Positions 40,027 to 48,896 of a stretch of 64,000 nucleotides of DNA are shown piece after piece (positions within the stretch are counted from its first letter, which is position 1; every line of letters begins with the position of its first letter). Below the pieces are notes generated by a model. It was not told where the DNA came from, made no database searches, and saw only the letters and a list, made by a program, of their open reading frames with translations. Made by a program: the position numbers and the translations under genes. This stretch comes from DAORHV01 sp964448405 (GTDB lineage Bacteria; Patescibacteriota; Gracilibacteria; Peribacterales; Peribacteraceae): positions 7,920 to 71,919 of the forward strand of contig CAYUVW010000004.1 of assembly GCA_964448405.1 (NCBI GenBank), written 5' to 3'.

Positions 40027-40470
40027 CTACAGGGAGGAAGAAGATGAATGGGCGTCGATCAGTTTTCTATAGATACGAGTCATGTCTTGCTGGTCTTTCG
40101 TCGTCAGGGGGTTGAGGATCGATTTCAGAAGGATCGTGTGGCGTTGCATGGTTTCGCGCATGAGTTTGCGGCCCTTCGGCGTAATGCGCAAACGCACCAA
40201 CTTACGGTTCTTCTCATCGGCCAGGCGCTGGATACACCCAAGTCGCACCAAGCGGGCAACGAACGTCGTGGCAGTGGGAGCGGTAATCATCAGGATGCCG
40301 GCTAAATCTTTCATCGTGATCCCCGCACGCTCCTGAATCACGCACAGTGCATGCATTTGCAACCAATTCTTCACGCAGTGCTCATCCAGCGGACCTTCCG
40401 CCATTTTTCGATGCATGATACGACTGAAGCTGAATACCAAGTCGATGAGATCGTCCGTAGTTACACTCAT
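40027..40470 (-). CDS. MarR-family transcriptional regulator
   Basis: A 147-residue winged-helix repressor, the first gene of the efflux operon. The HTH is at about 55-100 (GITMKDLAGILMITAPTATT; FVARLVRLGCIQRLADEKNR) with the wing KLVRLRITPKGRKLMRE. Dimerisation helices lie at both ends. MarR proteins usually repress their own operon and are released by small-molecule ligands. A perfect palindrome lies inside the predicted promoter spacer at 40511, a fitting operator. The whole cluster 40470-35066 has gaps of 2-4 nt, so it is one operon. Confidence 0.92.
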   Translation of the reverse strand: MSVTTDDLIDLVFSFSRIMHRKMAEGPLDEHCVKNWLQMHALCVIQERAGITMKDLAGILMITAPTATTFVARLVRLGCIQRLADEKNRKLVRLRITPKGRKLMRETMQRHTILLKSILNPLTTKDQQDMTRIYRKLIDAHSSSSSL

Positions 40471-40500
40471 CGTAAGTGAAGTAAATGATTAGGGTAGCAA

Positions 40501-40530
40501 AGTATATGACGGAATATTCCTTTGGGTCAA
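40501..40530 (-). promoter_or_regulatory. Promoter of the MarR-efflux operon with palindromic operator
   Basis: On the reverse strand TTGACC (40530-40525), an 18-nt spacer and TATACT (40506-40501). The spacer contains the perfect palindrome GGAATATTCC (40511-40520), positioned so that a bound MarR dimer would block polymerase. Confidence 0.6.
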
Positions 40531-40598
40531 GCGTCAAAGACCGCCAATACGGTGACGTTCGTCGAGACGCATTCTTTCATCACAGGAACGAACCTGGG

Positions 40599-41429
40599 CT
40601 AGCGGCGCAGCGCTTTCAGCGACTGCATCGCCTCCTCTACGGCTTCATCCAGGGGGCGGAAGCCGATTCCTTCCGTTTCGATCTTGGCGGTACTAAGGAC
40701 GCAATTGCTCCGACCGGTCTTGGTGACGGTCAATAAATCGTCCTGCGAAATGCGCGTGAACACATGGCTGGGATCCACAATATTCTTGTACCGAACCATC
40801 ATTTCATACGGTGAAATGGCGCCGGGATTCACCATGTTGTAAATGCCGGTCTTGCGCTTGGCGATGAGCGCTTGCGTGGCGGCAATGAAATCCGGGATGT
40901 ACGTGAGCGAATTGCGAACATCCAGCACTTTCGAATATTTCCGTACTTTGCTAATCAGGCTGCGCGGGTGATCGGTTCCGTCGAACGGCATCCGCAAACG
41001 CAGCTGCAACACGGGGAAATCCTTCAACAGCTGATCGGACCACAGCTTGGATCGAGCATAGAAACTTCCGTAAAAATTCGGCGGATCTTCCTCGGTGAAG
41101 CCGCTGCCGCCTTTTTCACCCTCGTAAATGCAGCCGGAGCCAACATGGACCCAGTAGATGCCGCGCTTCGAGCACTCGTCGAGCAAGACGAGCGGCCCGG
41201 TGACGTTGCTGCGAATGGTCTCCATTTTGTGCTCTTCACACCAATCCACATTCGGACGGCCGGTCTTGCCGGCGGCATTGATGACGATATCCGGCTTCAG
41301 CTCATCCAGAATTGCCGCCACGGCAACGGCATCTGCAACGTCGGTCGATGGCAAATGCGCTTGCGGATACACGGCCTTCAAATGCGTGCCAATAAATCCC
41401 TTTCCGCCGAAGATGACGATGGTCTCCAT
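40599..41429 (-). CDS. RmlD-like NAD(P)-dependent sugar epimerase/reductase
   Basis: A 276-residue extended short-chain dehydrogenase. The nucleotide-binding motif IVIFGGKGFIGTHL lies at the N-terminus, followed by DIVINAAGKTGRPNVDW and VHVGSGCIYEGEKGG. The catalytic Tyr-Lys pair is in FYARSKLWSD. It most resembles dTDP-4-dehydrorhamnose reductase (RmlD) and NAD-dependent epimerases of surface-sugar synthesis; the exact substrate is unknown and no other rml gene is nearby. ATG 41429 (METIVIFGG) has a TACAAT box ending 6 nt upstream; a longer in-frame start at 41465 would lie upstream of that promoter. Confidence 0.88.
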   Translation of the reverse strand: METIVIFGGKGFIGTHLKAVYPQAHLPSTDVADAVAVAAILDELKPDIVINAAGKTGRPNVDWCEEHKMETIRSNVTGPLVLLDECSKRGIYWVHVGSGCIYEGEKGGSGFTEEDPPNFYGSFYARSKLWSDQLLKDFPVLQLRLRMPFDGTDHPRSLISKVRKYSKVLDVRNSLTYIPDFIAATQALIAKRKTGIYNMVNPGAISPYEMMVRYKNIVDPSHVFTRISQDDLLTVTKTGRSNCVLSTAKIETEGIGFRPLDEAVEEAMQSLKALRR

Positions 41430-41435
41430 GAAACC

Positions 41436-41441
41436 ATTGTA
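41436..41441 (-). promoter_or_regulatory. -10 box for the epimerase gene
   Basis: Reverse-strand TACAAT ends 6 nt before the ATG at 41429, giving a leaderless mRNA. Confidence 0.5.
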
Positions 41442-41489
41442 GAATGAGTGCGCCAGGATTCCCAATCGGACACGCTATCGTTAGGATCC

Positions 41490-42200
41490 ATGCCGCCCAT
41501 GAACGACAGTCCGCTCCCCTATCGGGTCGAACGAACGCGCAACCGCTGCTCGCGCGGCATTTGCACCGACGAAGCCATTATCATCCGACTGGCACGCGGA
41601 CTCAGTGCGGCAGAAGAGCAACGCCATATTGAAAATTTACTCGGACGCATCAGCAAGGCGTTTCTGCGCATGCAGCAAAAGACGTTGGTTGACCCCTTCA
41701 GGCCGCTGCTGAATGCCGAACAACAGGAGCTCGACGTCACCGTCTCTTCCGGTCGCGTGTACCGCTTTACGCTGACGGAAGGCGGCCGCTTCCGCGCAGA
41801 AAACACCCCCAACGGCTGGACGCTTACGGTCCCGAGACTTCTTTCAAAAGCTCAGCTACACCGACAGTTATGGCACTGCATCAGTATGAGCGAATACCGC
41901 GAAATGGTCGCGCTCATCGATGCCATTAACCAAGATACGCTGGCACTGAATGTGCGCGACGTGAAACTCCGATTTGCCAGATCCAAATGGGGCAGTTGCT
42001 CCGGGGACGGAACGATTATGCTGAATGCAGCACTCTTGTTCACGCCACGTACCACACTGCACTACGTCATCGTCCACGAGTTGGCGCATATTCAGCACCC
42101 CAATCACTCGGCACGCTTCTGGGCAACCGTGGAAGCTGCCATGCCCGGCTACGAATTGGAGCGCAAGGCACTGAAGGAGTACAGGCTGCCGAAACTCTAG
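41490..42200 (+). CDS. YgjP-type (M48-like) metallopeptidase
   Basis: A 236-residue protein of the YgjP/DUF45 metal-dependent protease family. The zinc site is HELAHIQHPNHSARFWATVE (HExxH plus the downstream NHS-FW block). Upstream lies the family motif RFARSKWGSCSGDGTIMLNA. The N-terminal half is a variable beta-rich domain. It is cytoplasmic, with no signal peptide. The substrate is unknown; bacterial relatives lie next to restriction or repair genes in some genomes. ATG 41490 is used (TATCGT ends 8 nt upstream); ATG 41499 is possible. The frame overlaps the divergent epimerase promoter. Confidence 0.88.
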   Translation: MPPMNDSPLPYRVERTRNRCSRGICTDEAIIIRLARGLSAAEEQRHIENLLGRISKAFLRMQQKTLVDPFRPLLNAEQQELDVTVSSGRVYRFTLTEGGRFRAENTPNGWTLTVPRLLSKAQLHRQLWHCISMSEYREMVALIDAINQDTLALNVRDVKLRFARSKWGSCSGDGTIMLNAALLFTPRTTLHYVIVHELAHIQHPNHSARFWATVEAAMPGYELERKALKEYRLPKL

Positions 42201-42221
42201 TCGCCCGCTTACCCGCCGGAA

Positions 42222-42311
42222 CTCCAAGGCTCCCAGATTCCTGGGGCTCCAGCAAAGCATGTTTTAGGTATTCGGGAATCCTGGAGTCATGGAGTCCTTG
42301 GAGCCTTTTTT
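42222..42311 (+). terminator. Long imperfect palindrome and terminator before ftsK
   Basis: The 20-nt arm at 42222-42241 pairs with 42275-42294 at 16 of 20 positions. An alternative stem GGCTCC (42228-42233)/GGAGCC (42300-42305) runs into TTTTTTT. GGAGTC-like words recur. It terminates the YgjP gene and may be a repetitive element. Confidence 0.55.
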
Positions 42312-42334
42312 CTCTGTGTGACTTCTCGCCCGTT

Positions 42335-42343
42335 TGTTATAGA
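42335..42343 (+). promoter_or_regulatory. Extended -10 for ftsK
   Basis: TGTTATAGA ends 9 nt before ATG 42353. The in-frame ATG at 42344 would precede +1 and is therefore rejected. Confidence 0.5.
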
Positions 42344-42352
42344 ATGGGATAC

Positions 42353-44584
42353 ATGCCGAAGGTCCGACGAAAAACCACCATCAAGCGACGCAGGAGCCGA
42401 AAAGACAAGAGCATGGAGCTGCAAGACCACACCCGTCGCCAACTGCGGGCGATTGTGTTCGTGGGAGTCGGCATTGTTCTGCTGCTCGCGTTGCAAGACA
42501 GCGCTGGCTCGCTCGGCGGAGCCATTGGACGCGGATTAAAAGTACTGTTCGGGGATTGGAGCATGTTATTCCCCATGTTCCTGATCGTCTTGGGTACCTT
42601 GCTGCTCTTCGCCAGCGGGCCAAAAGTGGAAGCCAAGCGCACCTGGGGTCCGGCATTGTCGCTCTTTGCCTTCCTAGGACTTATTCACCTGCACACGCCC
42701 GTCACCGGAACAATCGCCAACGAATTGGACACCGTTGCCGGCGCGGTCGGTTTCATGGCGGCATTCCCGTTCATCACGTTCCTCAGCGCCCAAGTCGGCT
42801 ACGTGGTGCTTTCGATTGGATTCATTGCCGGCTTGTTCATTACCTTCGAGCCCGACATTCCTGCAATTCTGCGCCAGTTGAAGCCCGAGGAAAGCAGTAA
42901 GAAGGTTATTCGCCAGCGCGAAGCCGTGGTGGAACAAGAAGAGGAAATGGATGATGCAGACCTTATTGAGCGCGGCGCCAAGCTGGATCAGGAAGAAGAT
43001 GAAGAAGAGCCTGTCATCCCCGACTTGAACATCGTCCGTCCGGCGTTCGCCGAGCGCAAAATTGAAGAAGATGAAGCACCCAAGAAGCCTGTGGCTAAGA
43101 CCAAGCCCAACGGCATGATTGAAATGAAGGACACCCGTTTCGAGGAGTGGAAATTCCCCGAGCTGGAACTCTTGGAAGGCAAGCACAGCGAACTCACGGT
43201 GAAGGACGAAGACCTGAAGTCACAGGCGGTCCTGATCCAACAGAAACTCTCCGAGTTCGACATCGCCGTGACGATGAAGGACGCGCACCCTGGCCCCACC
43301 GTCACCCAGTTCACGCTGCAGCCGTCCGAAGGCGTGAAGCTGAGCAAGATCGAAAGCCTGAAAGATGACCTGGCGCTCGCGTTGGCGGCCCAGAGTCTGC
43401 GCATTGAGGCGCCAATTCCGGGCAAAGCTTTGGTCGGCATTGAAATGCCGAACGCCATTCGCTCGACCGTGTACCTGCGTGAATTACTGGAAAGCACGTC
43501 GTTCCGCCAATCGGACTCCCCTCTTACCATTCCGCTCGGACGCGGAGTCTCGGGCGATGCAGTCGTAGCGACAATCGAAGACATGCCGCACTTGCTCATC
43601 GCCGGCGCAACCGGTGCAGGTAAGTCGGTGTGTATGAACACCTTCTTGATTTCGCTGTTGTTCCAGAACGCACCGCACGAACTCAAGTTCATTCTCATCG
43701 ACCCCAAGCGCGTAGAGCTCATGCCGTACAACGGCATCCCCCACCTGCTGACGCCGGTCATCACGGAATCGGACAAAGCTCTTCAGGCACTGCGTTGGGC
43801 GATTGCTGAAATGGGTCGCCGTCTGCACCGCTTCTCGGAAGCCGGTGTGCGTAACCTGACTGAGTTCAACGAAAAGCAGCAAGACGAAGAGAAGATCCTG
43901 CCGCGTATCGTGATTGTGATCGACGAGTTGGCAGACTTGATGATGCGCCAGCACCGCAAAGACACAGAGACTATGATCGCGCGCATCGCTCAAATGGCTC
44001 GCGCCGTCGGCATGCACCTTATCATCGCCACACAGCGCCCCAGCGTGGACGTCATCACCGGTCTCATTAAGGCTAACATCCCCACCCGCATCGCATTCCG
44101 CGTGGTAAGCGCCATCGACTCGCGCACCATCCTGGACTCTATTGGTGCCGAAGACCTGCTCGGCAAAGGCGACATGCTGTACATGACGGCCGCAACGCCC
44201 AACCCCGTACGCATTCAGGGCATCTACGTCTCCACCAAAGAAGTGGAACGCGTGATTAACGCCGTGAAAGTAGCCGGCGGCGGCGTGCTGACGGAGGAAA
44301 TCACACTGGGCAACGGCGACGACAACGCCAATAACACCGGACAGGGAACGGCCAGCATCGATCTGGACGCCGACGACAACGGCGGCGATGACCTCTTCTT
44401 CGATGCCGTGCGGGTAGTGCAGGCTTCCAAGAAGGCCTCGGCAAGCTTGCTCCAGCGCCAGCTGAAGGTGGGCTACGCGCGTGCCGCCCGCCTGCTCGAC
44501 ATCATGGAAGAGAAAGGCCTTATCGGCCCCGCCGACGGCGCCAAAGCCCGCAAGATCTTCGTGTCCGAGGACGCGTCGATCTGA
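42353..44584 (+). CDS. ftsK: DNA translocase FtsK/SpoIIIE
   Basis: A 743-residue septal DNA pump that clears the chromosome from the closing septum. The N-terminus is very basic (MPKVRRKTTIKRRRSRKDKS). Four membrane helices follow to about residue 165, then an acidic linker (EEEMDDADLIERGAKLDQEE). The motor has Walker A in IAGATGAGKSVCMNTFL, Walker B in RIVIVIDELADLMMRQHRKD and FILIDPKRVELMPYNGIPHL. The C-terminal gamma winged helix (ASASLLQRQLKVGYARAARL) reads polar DNA motifs. Complete and normal. The next gene starts 16 nt on. Confidence 0.96.
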   Translation: MPKVRRKTTIKRRRSRKDKSMELQDHTRRQLRAIVFVGVGIVLLLALQDSAGSLGGAIGRGLKVLFGDWSMLFPMFLIVLGTLLLFASGPKVEAKRTWGPALSLFAFLGLIHLHTPVTGTIANELDTVAGAVGFMAAFPFITFLSAQVGYVVLSIGFIAGLFITFEPDIPAILRQLKPEESSKKVIRQREAVVEQEEEMDDADLIERGAKLDQEEDEEEPVIPDLNIVRPAFAERKIEEDEAPKKPVAKTKPNGMIEMKDTRFEEWKFPELELLEGKHSELTVKDEDLKSQAVLIQQKLSEFDIAVTMKDAHPGPTVTQFTLQPSEGVKLSKIESLKDDLALALAAQSLRIEAPIPGKALVGIEMPNAIRSTVYLRELLESTSFRQSDSPLTIPLGRGVSGDAVVATIEDMPHLLIAGATGAGKSVCMNTFLISLLFQNAPHELKFILIDPKRVELMPYNGIPHLLTPVITESDKALQALRWAIAEMGRRLHRFSEAGVRNLTEFNEKQQDEEKILPRIVIVIDELADLMMRQHRKDTETMIARIAQMARAVGMHLIIATQRPSVDVITGLIKANIPTRIAFRVVSAIDSRTILDSIGAEDLLGKGDMLYMTAATPNPVRIQGIYVSTKEVERVINAVKVAGGGVLTEEITLGNGDDNANNTGQGTASIDLDADDNGGDDLFFDAVRVVQASKKASASLLQRQLKVGYARAARLLDIMEEKGLIGPADGAKARKIFVSEDASI

Positions 44585-44600
44585 TCACATTTCTCTACGT

Positions 44601-45146
44601 ATGCTTGAACCCCTTCACTCCGTTGTGATCGAATTGCAGGATGCCCATCCGGCGGAAGATGTTGTTCGAGCTCGATTCGAGGAACGCATCCGCTATTTCG
44701 AGATGGAAATCCAGGACGGGTTACGTTGCGAATTGGAGCGTCTGTTAAGCGTTGCCATAACGATGCATGCGCCTCCAGATGCCAACGTGACGAACGATGA
44801 GCTGCTGGCTTGGCTACACGACCGCGCAAGGTGCGTCTTCCGGGGCGGGAACAACGTACTCGAACTTTCCGATGCATTTGCCGAAGCAGTACAGGAGGAA
44901 CACGAAGCCCTCATCGGGCGCACGCAAGGCGCCGAGACACGCTCTGAAGATGAACTGCGTGCAATCACACTACACAAGATCGCACAGGCGCAATCTGCAA
45001 TGCAGCACAAGCTCGATGCATGGAGGGCTGTGATAGTGGTCGAACGACTCGATCGGGTCATTCGACGTGTGGAATACCACGTGCAACAACTCTTCAGCCG
45101 CCGCATCGGCGAATTGCGCGCTGAACTGGCAGCACGGCATGCCTGA
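44601..45146 (+). CDS. Hypothetical helical protein after ftsK
   Basis: A 181-residue soluble, mostly helical protein (VRARFEERIRYFEMEIQDGL; LRCELERLLSVAITMH; LHKIAQAQSAMQHKLDAWRA; YHVQQLFSRRIGELRAELAA). No signal, membrane segment or known motif. The start is ATG 44601. Its position between ftsK and rdgB with short spacers (16 and 14 nt) suggests readthrough transcription from ftsK. No function assigned. Confidence 0.7.
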   Translation: MLEPLHSVVIELQDAHPAEDVVRARFEERIRYFEMEIQDGLRCELERLLSVAITMHAPPDANVTNDELLAWLHDRARCVFRGGNNVLELSDAFAEAVQEEHEALIGRTQGAETRSEDELRAITLHKIAQAQSAMQHKLDAWRAVIVVERLDRVIRRVEYHVQQLFSRRIGELRAELAARHA

Positions 45147-45148
45147 GG

Positions 45149-45154
45149 TACACT
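45149..45154 (+). promoter_or_regulatory. -10 box for rdgB
   Basis: TACACT ends 6 nt before the ATG at 45161. Confidence 0.45.
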
Positions 45155-45160
45155 TTCGGC

Positions 45161-45751
45161 ATGCGCCTTCTCGCCGGTACCAACAACAAAGGAAAATTGA
45201 TCGAAATTCGAGAATCGTTGGCCGGTTTGCCTATAGAATTGGTTGGACCCGGGGATATCGGCATTCAATCGGAACCGCACGAACACGGAACTACCTTTAC
45301 GGAAAATGCGCTCATTAAGGCACGTCATTTCCATGAGCTTTCGCGACTACCAACCATGGCGGATGACTCAGGGATCGTGGTAGATGCCCTGGCCGGTGAA
45401 CTTGGCATTGCCACCAGGCGCTGGGGAGCCGGTCCCAAAGCCACGGATAAGGAATGGATCGAGTATTTTCTGAAGCGCATGGCCAGCGAGAAAAATAAGA
45501 GGGCAACATTCGTTTGTTGCATTGCCTATATCGACCCAAAGGGCGAAGAACACATCTTTAACGGTGCTTGCTCCGGAATCATTACCGATACCCTGGAGGC
45601 AGACTTCCTGCCGGGCCTTCCCATCTCTGCTTGCTTCAGACCAGATGGCTATTCAGTCGTATACTCAGCCATGAAAGTCGAACAAAAAAATAGTACAAGT
45701 CATAGAGGAAGAGCACTGGCGGCACTGCGTGAATTTCTCACTCTTACTTGA
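45161..45751 (+). CDS. rdgB: XTP/dITP pyrophosphatase (HAM1 family)
   Basis: A 196-residue house-cleaning enzyme that hydrolyses deaminated purine nucleotides (XTP, dITP, ITP) to monophosphates, keeping them out of DNA and RNA. Motifs are LLAGTNNKGKLIEIRESL at the N-terminus, TFTENALIKARHF, the metal-binding MADDSGIVVDALAGELG and the C-terminal SHRGRALAALREFL. The FRPDGYSVVYSAM block varies from the usual FxPxGxxKTFAE. Length is normal. Confidence 0.94.
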   Translation: MRLLAGTNNKGKLIEIRESLAGLPIELVGPGDIGIQSEPHEHGTTFTENALIKARHFHELSRLPTMADDSGIVVDALAGELGIATRRWGAGPKATDKEWIEYFLKRMASEKNKRATFVCCIAYIDPKGEEHIFNGACSGIITDTLEADFLPGLPISACFRPDGYSVVYSAMKVEQKNSTSHRGRALAALREFLTLT

Positions 45752-45872
45752 ACACAATAATAGATCATTAATTTTCTCTCTATCTAGGGCTCAATTTGAA
45801 TTAATTGCATAGAAAAATCATACACATAACACCTCTCAAGCCTCAGGCTGCTGACGAGGTACAGATAGAGCG

Positions 45873-48830
45873 CTATTCCAAATCCTTCGCCTCGACCGGA
45901 GTGAAGTCCAGCACCTGAATCTTCTTCCAGACGGCGTTGATGAGCTTGGCCAGCTCGGTTTTCTGGGCGGTGCTGACCTGGAAGGTGCGCTCAACCGGAT
46001 GTTCGGCAGCTTCGCCGATGAAATCCAGCGTGAAAGCAATCGGCGTCAGATGTGGCATTCCGTGCTGCAGCAGCAGGGCATAGAACACGAGTTGGCGGAA
46101 GTAATCCCCTTCTACGATCTGCGCCTCGGTCTTGGGACGGCCGGTCTTGAAGTCCAGCACCATGGCATTGGCCGAGGCAGGATTTTCCAAATCGATACGG
46201 TCTAATTTTCCTTTGATGGGAATATCGCCCAGATGCGTGGAAATGGAATGCTCGACATACGCGATGGTTGGCAATGCACCCGCCAACCGCTGCTCGAAAT
46301 AGCGCGGCAGCGATTCCTCACCCAGTCTGGTCAAGCGACCGCGTTCGGCATCGGTAAGCACCTCACGTTTATTCAAGTAGGTACGGAATGCCTCCAGGAA
46401 CTCACCATCGGTCATGGGTTTGCCCGATTTGGTGCGCATGGACCATTGCTTCAGCGCATCGTGCACGGCATTGCCGTACACCAAACTCGATTCCTTGGAC
46501 TGCGGAACCTGCAACAAATCGCGCTCCAGGAACAGCTGCGGATCTTCCAAGAAGTGGTTCAAAGCGGTCACGGACAGCGCGTAGTCTTGTAAGCGGTGCT
46601 TCAGGAATGCGGCGAACTCGGCATCGATGTGTCGCGGGGGCTTCAGCAATAAGCTGACTGCCTGTTCGGGGTTTTTCAATTCCTTTTCTTGTTCGGGCAG
46701 CTCTCCGGACTCGGCGAAGAACGATGACGGACTCACCGCTTTGTTGCGGTCGCCGGAGGTGAGTTGCTTGGCGCAAGTGAACAAGAGTTCCTGCTTGGCA
46801 CGCGTCATGGCCACGAATGCCACGCGACGTTCATCTTGGCCTTTCTCGAACGACTTCTGCTCTTTCTCCCAACCGAACAGCAAATCCTCGGGCACCGAAA
46901 TGCCGGCATGACTCATACGGTTGTTCCAATGACGGTCGCGGAAGCTGGTGAGAATGACGGTCTCAAATTCGAGACCCTTACTGCGATGGGCGGTCATCAG
47001 CTGGACGCCTGCATCGGTTAAATGCGGCAAGTCGTAACTCAATCGCAAATCGCCGTAATCCGGGTCGCCGTACATCGTCAGGTCATCTAAGAATGACTCG
47101 AAGCTGAACTGGGGCGATTCGTAACAGCGGTACTTCACACGGTCGAAGAATTCCTGAATGGCGGCGTAATCCAGCGGATCCACCGGCTTGCCGCCGACGG
47201 TGGCAATCGTCAGTAATCCACTCTCCTTCAGTGCATGTTCGAGTGTCTCGAGCACGGTGCGGCTCCCGAGTTTCTGATGCAAATCCAGCAGAACGTCACG
47301 CGTCTTCAATACCTGCTCGCGATCATTCAGCTCTGCCGGATCACCGGTGTTCTTCGGACCGAACTTCAGCAGCACTTCCTGCAAGTCGGTCTTCTCGTTG
47401 CGCTGAATTTCGAAAATGCGGCCCAAATCGGCCGGATGGCAGCCGAAACATTCGCACGCCATGGCAGCACCCAGCAATCCGCTGTCCGTCGGCTTGTGGA
47501 TCGCCTTCAGAATGGCGATGATCTGCTGGACCATGGGGTGCAGCAACAAATCGATGCGACCGGTCATTTGCACCGGAATGCCGCGTGCAGTAAGCACGTC
47601 GTAGATAGGCCGCAACTCGGCATTGGTTTGCGTGAGGACGGCAATCTCGGTCGGCACCATGCCGTCGGCCAGACGATCGTCGATGAGATCGGCAATCAAG
47701 AACGGCTCGGTCATGTCGCTGGGGCTGAGCAGCAAGACAGGCTTGATTGCTTTGTGACCCGATGCCGACGTGAGTGTTTTGTCCAAACCTTCGATACGAC
47801 CGACCAGTCGCTCGGTATTGTTGGAAATGAGCGCATTGGCGGCATCCAAAATTGGCTGTGTACAGCGGTAGCTTGTCTTCAGCACGATGATCGGCGCCTT
47901 TGGGAAGCGCTTATGGAACGACAAGATGTTGGTGAGGTTGGCGCCCTGGAACCGATAGATTGCCTGGTCGTCGTCGCCGACCACGAAGAAGTTGGGGTTG
48001 TCTTCGGGCGTACGCGGCTGCGTGAGTAACTCAATAAGTCTGTACTGCGCGCCGTTGGTATCCTGAAATTCGTCGACCAGCAAATACAGATAACGCTCCT
48101 GTTGAGACGCCAATAGCCAGTCTTCTTCTGTGAGTGCGCGGATTACCCCCAAGATCATGTCGTCGTAGTCGTAGCGCTGGGATTCTTTCAGTACTTCTTG
48201 GTAGCGGACGAACACGCGCACCAGGTCGCGGAACTTGCGGGCTTTGCGCAGGTTGTTCTCGTGCGCCTTGGTTCCTTCGCGACTGAGTTGCGAAAGAGCG
48301 ACATCGTTTTCATCGGCAATGCGCGCCAACTCGGCCGGGTCTGCCTTTCCTTCGCGTTTGAACAGGCTTATGCGACTGAGAATGTCGGAGATGCCACGGT
48401 GCGGATCTTTCTTATTCACCAGCTCCAAATCGGGCATCATTTCATCGATAATTGATCGCACCGCGCGATAGCGCTCCACATCACTGATTTGCTCGAGCGC
48501 GGACCATTGCTCGAAGACTTGAGGATGCTGAAGAATGATCTCGTTGCAGAACCCGTGGATGGTATTCACCTGCACGCCGTATGCATCCGGACCAATGAGT
48601 TTGCGCAAGCGCTCACGCATGGCGGTGGCGCCGCTGTTGCTGAAGGTAAGACACAGAATGTTGCCGGGCTTGGCCTGCGTCTTCTGGAGAATATTGGCAA
48701 CGCGCATGGCAACCGTCTGTGTTTTGCCGGTGCCAGGACCAGCGACCACCATGACCGGGCCTTCGACGGTGTCCACCGCGCGGCGTTGGTCGGGGTTGAG
48801 TCGGGCGTATTCGGTTGCGAAGGATTTCAT
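45873..48830 (-). CDS. UvrD/PcrA-type helicase fused to RecB-type nuclease
   Basis: A 985-residue superfamily 1 helicase. Motif Ia/Walker A is VVAGPGTGKTQTVAMRVANI (near residue 29); motif II is LYLLVDEFQDTNGAQY; motif III is VVGDDDQAIYRFQGA; motif IV is IVLKTSYRCTQPI; motif V is VQLMTAHRSKGLEFETVIL; motif VI is VAFVAMTRAKQELLF. After about residue 800 comes a PD-(D/E)xK domain (IPIKGKLDRIDLENP; MVLDFKTGRPK), as in AddB/RecB. This helicase-nuclease could process broken ends; no RecBCD/AddAB partner is seen. ATG 48830 is chosen because TGCTATGAT ends 7 nt upstream. The long open frame above it is the intergenic repeat element. Confidence 0.92.
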   Translation of the reverse strand: MKSFATEYARLNPDQRRAVDTVEGPVMVVAGPGTGKTQTVAMRVANILQKTQAKPGNILCLTFSNSGATAMRERLRKLIGPDAYGVQVNTIHGFCNEIILQHPQVFEQWSALEQISDVERYRAVRSIIDEMMPDLELVNKKDPHRGISDILSRISLFKREGKADPAELARIADENDVALSQLSREGTKAHENNLRKARKFRDLVRVFVRYQEVLKESQRYDYDDMILGVIRALTEEDWLLASQQERYLYLLVDEFQDTNGAQYRLIELLTQPRTPEDNPNFFVVGDDDQAIYRFQGANLTNILSFHKRFPKAPIIVLKTSYRCTQPILDAANALISNNTERLVGRIEGLDKTLTSASGHKAIKPVLLLSPSDMTEPFLIADLIDDRLADGMVPTEIAVLTQTNAELRPIYDVLTARGIPVQMTGRIDLLLHPMVQQIIAILKAIHKPTDSGLLGAAMACECFGCHPADLGRIFEIQRNEKTDLQEVLLKFGPKNTGDPAELNDREQVLKTRDVLLDLHQKLGSRTVLETLEHALKESGLLTIATVGGKPVDPLDYAAIQEFFDRVKYRCYESPQFSFESFLDDLTMYGDPDYGDLRLSYDLPHLTDAGVQLMTAHRSKGLEFETVILTSFRDRHWNNRMSHAGISVPEDLLFGWEKEQKSFEKGQDERRVAFVAMTRAKQELLFTCAKQLTSGDRNKAVSPSSFFAESGELPEQEKELKNPEQAVSLLLKPPRHIDAEFAAFLKHRLQDYALSVTALNHFLEDPQLFLERDLLQVPQSKESSLVYGNAVHDALKQWSMRTKSGKPMTDGEFLEAFRTYLNKREVLTDAERGRLTRLGEESLPRYFEQRLAGALPTIAYVEHSISTHLGDIPIKGKLDRIDLENPASANAMVLDFKTGRPKTEAQIVEGDYFRQLVFYALLLQHGMPHLTPIAFTLDFIGEAAEHPVERTFQVSTAQKTELAKLINAVWKKIQVLDFTPVEAKDLE

Positions 48831-48837
48831 TATGGAG

Positions 48838-48846
48838 ATCATAGCA
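48838..48846 (-). promoter_or_regulatory. Extended -10 for the UvrD-nuclease gene
   Basis: Reverse-strand TGCTATGAT ends 7 nt before ATG 48830. The ATG inside the box (48842) cannot be the start. Confidence 0.5.
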
Positions 48847-48896
48847 TCTCTCGACTCAAGGCTGATGCTACCAAGAATATGCCTCGATTCTTCCGT

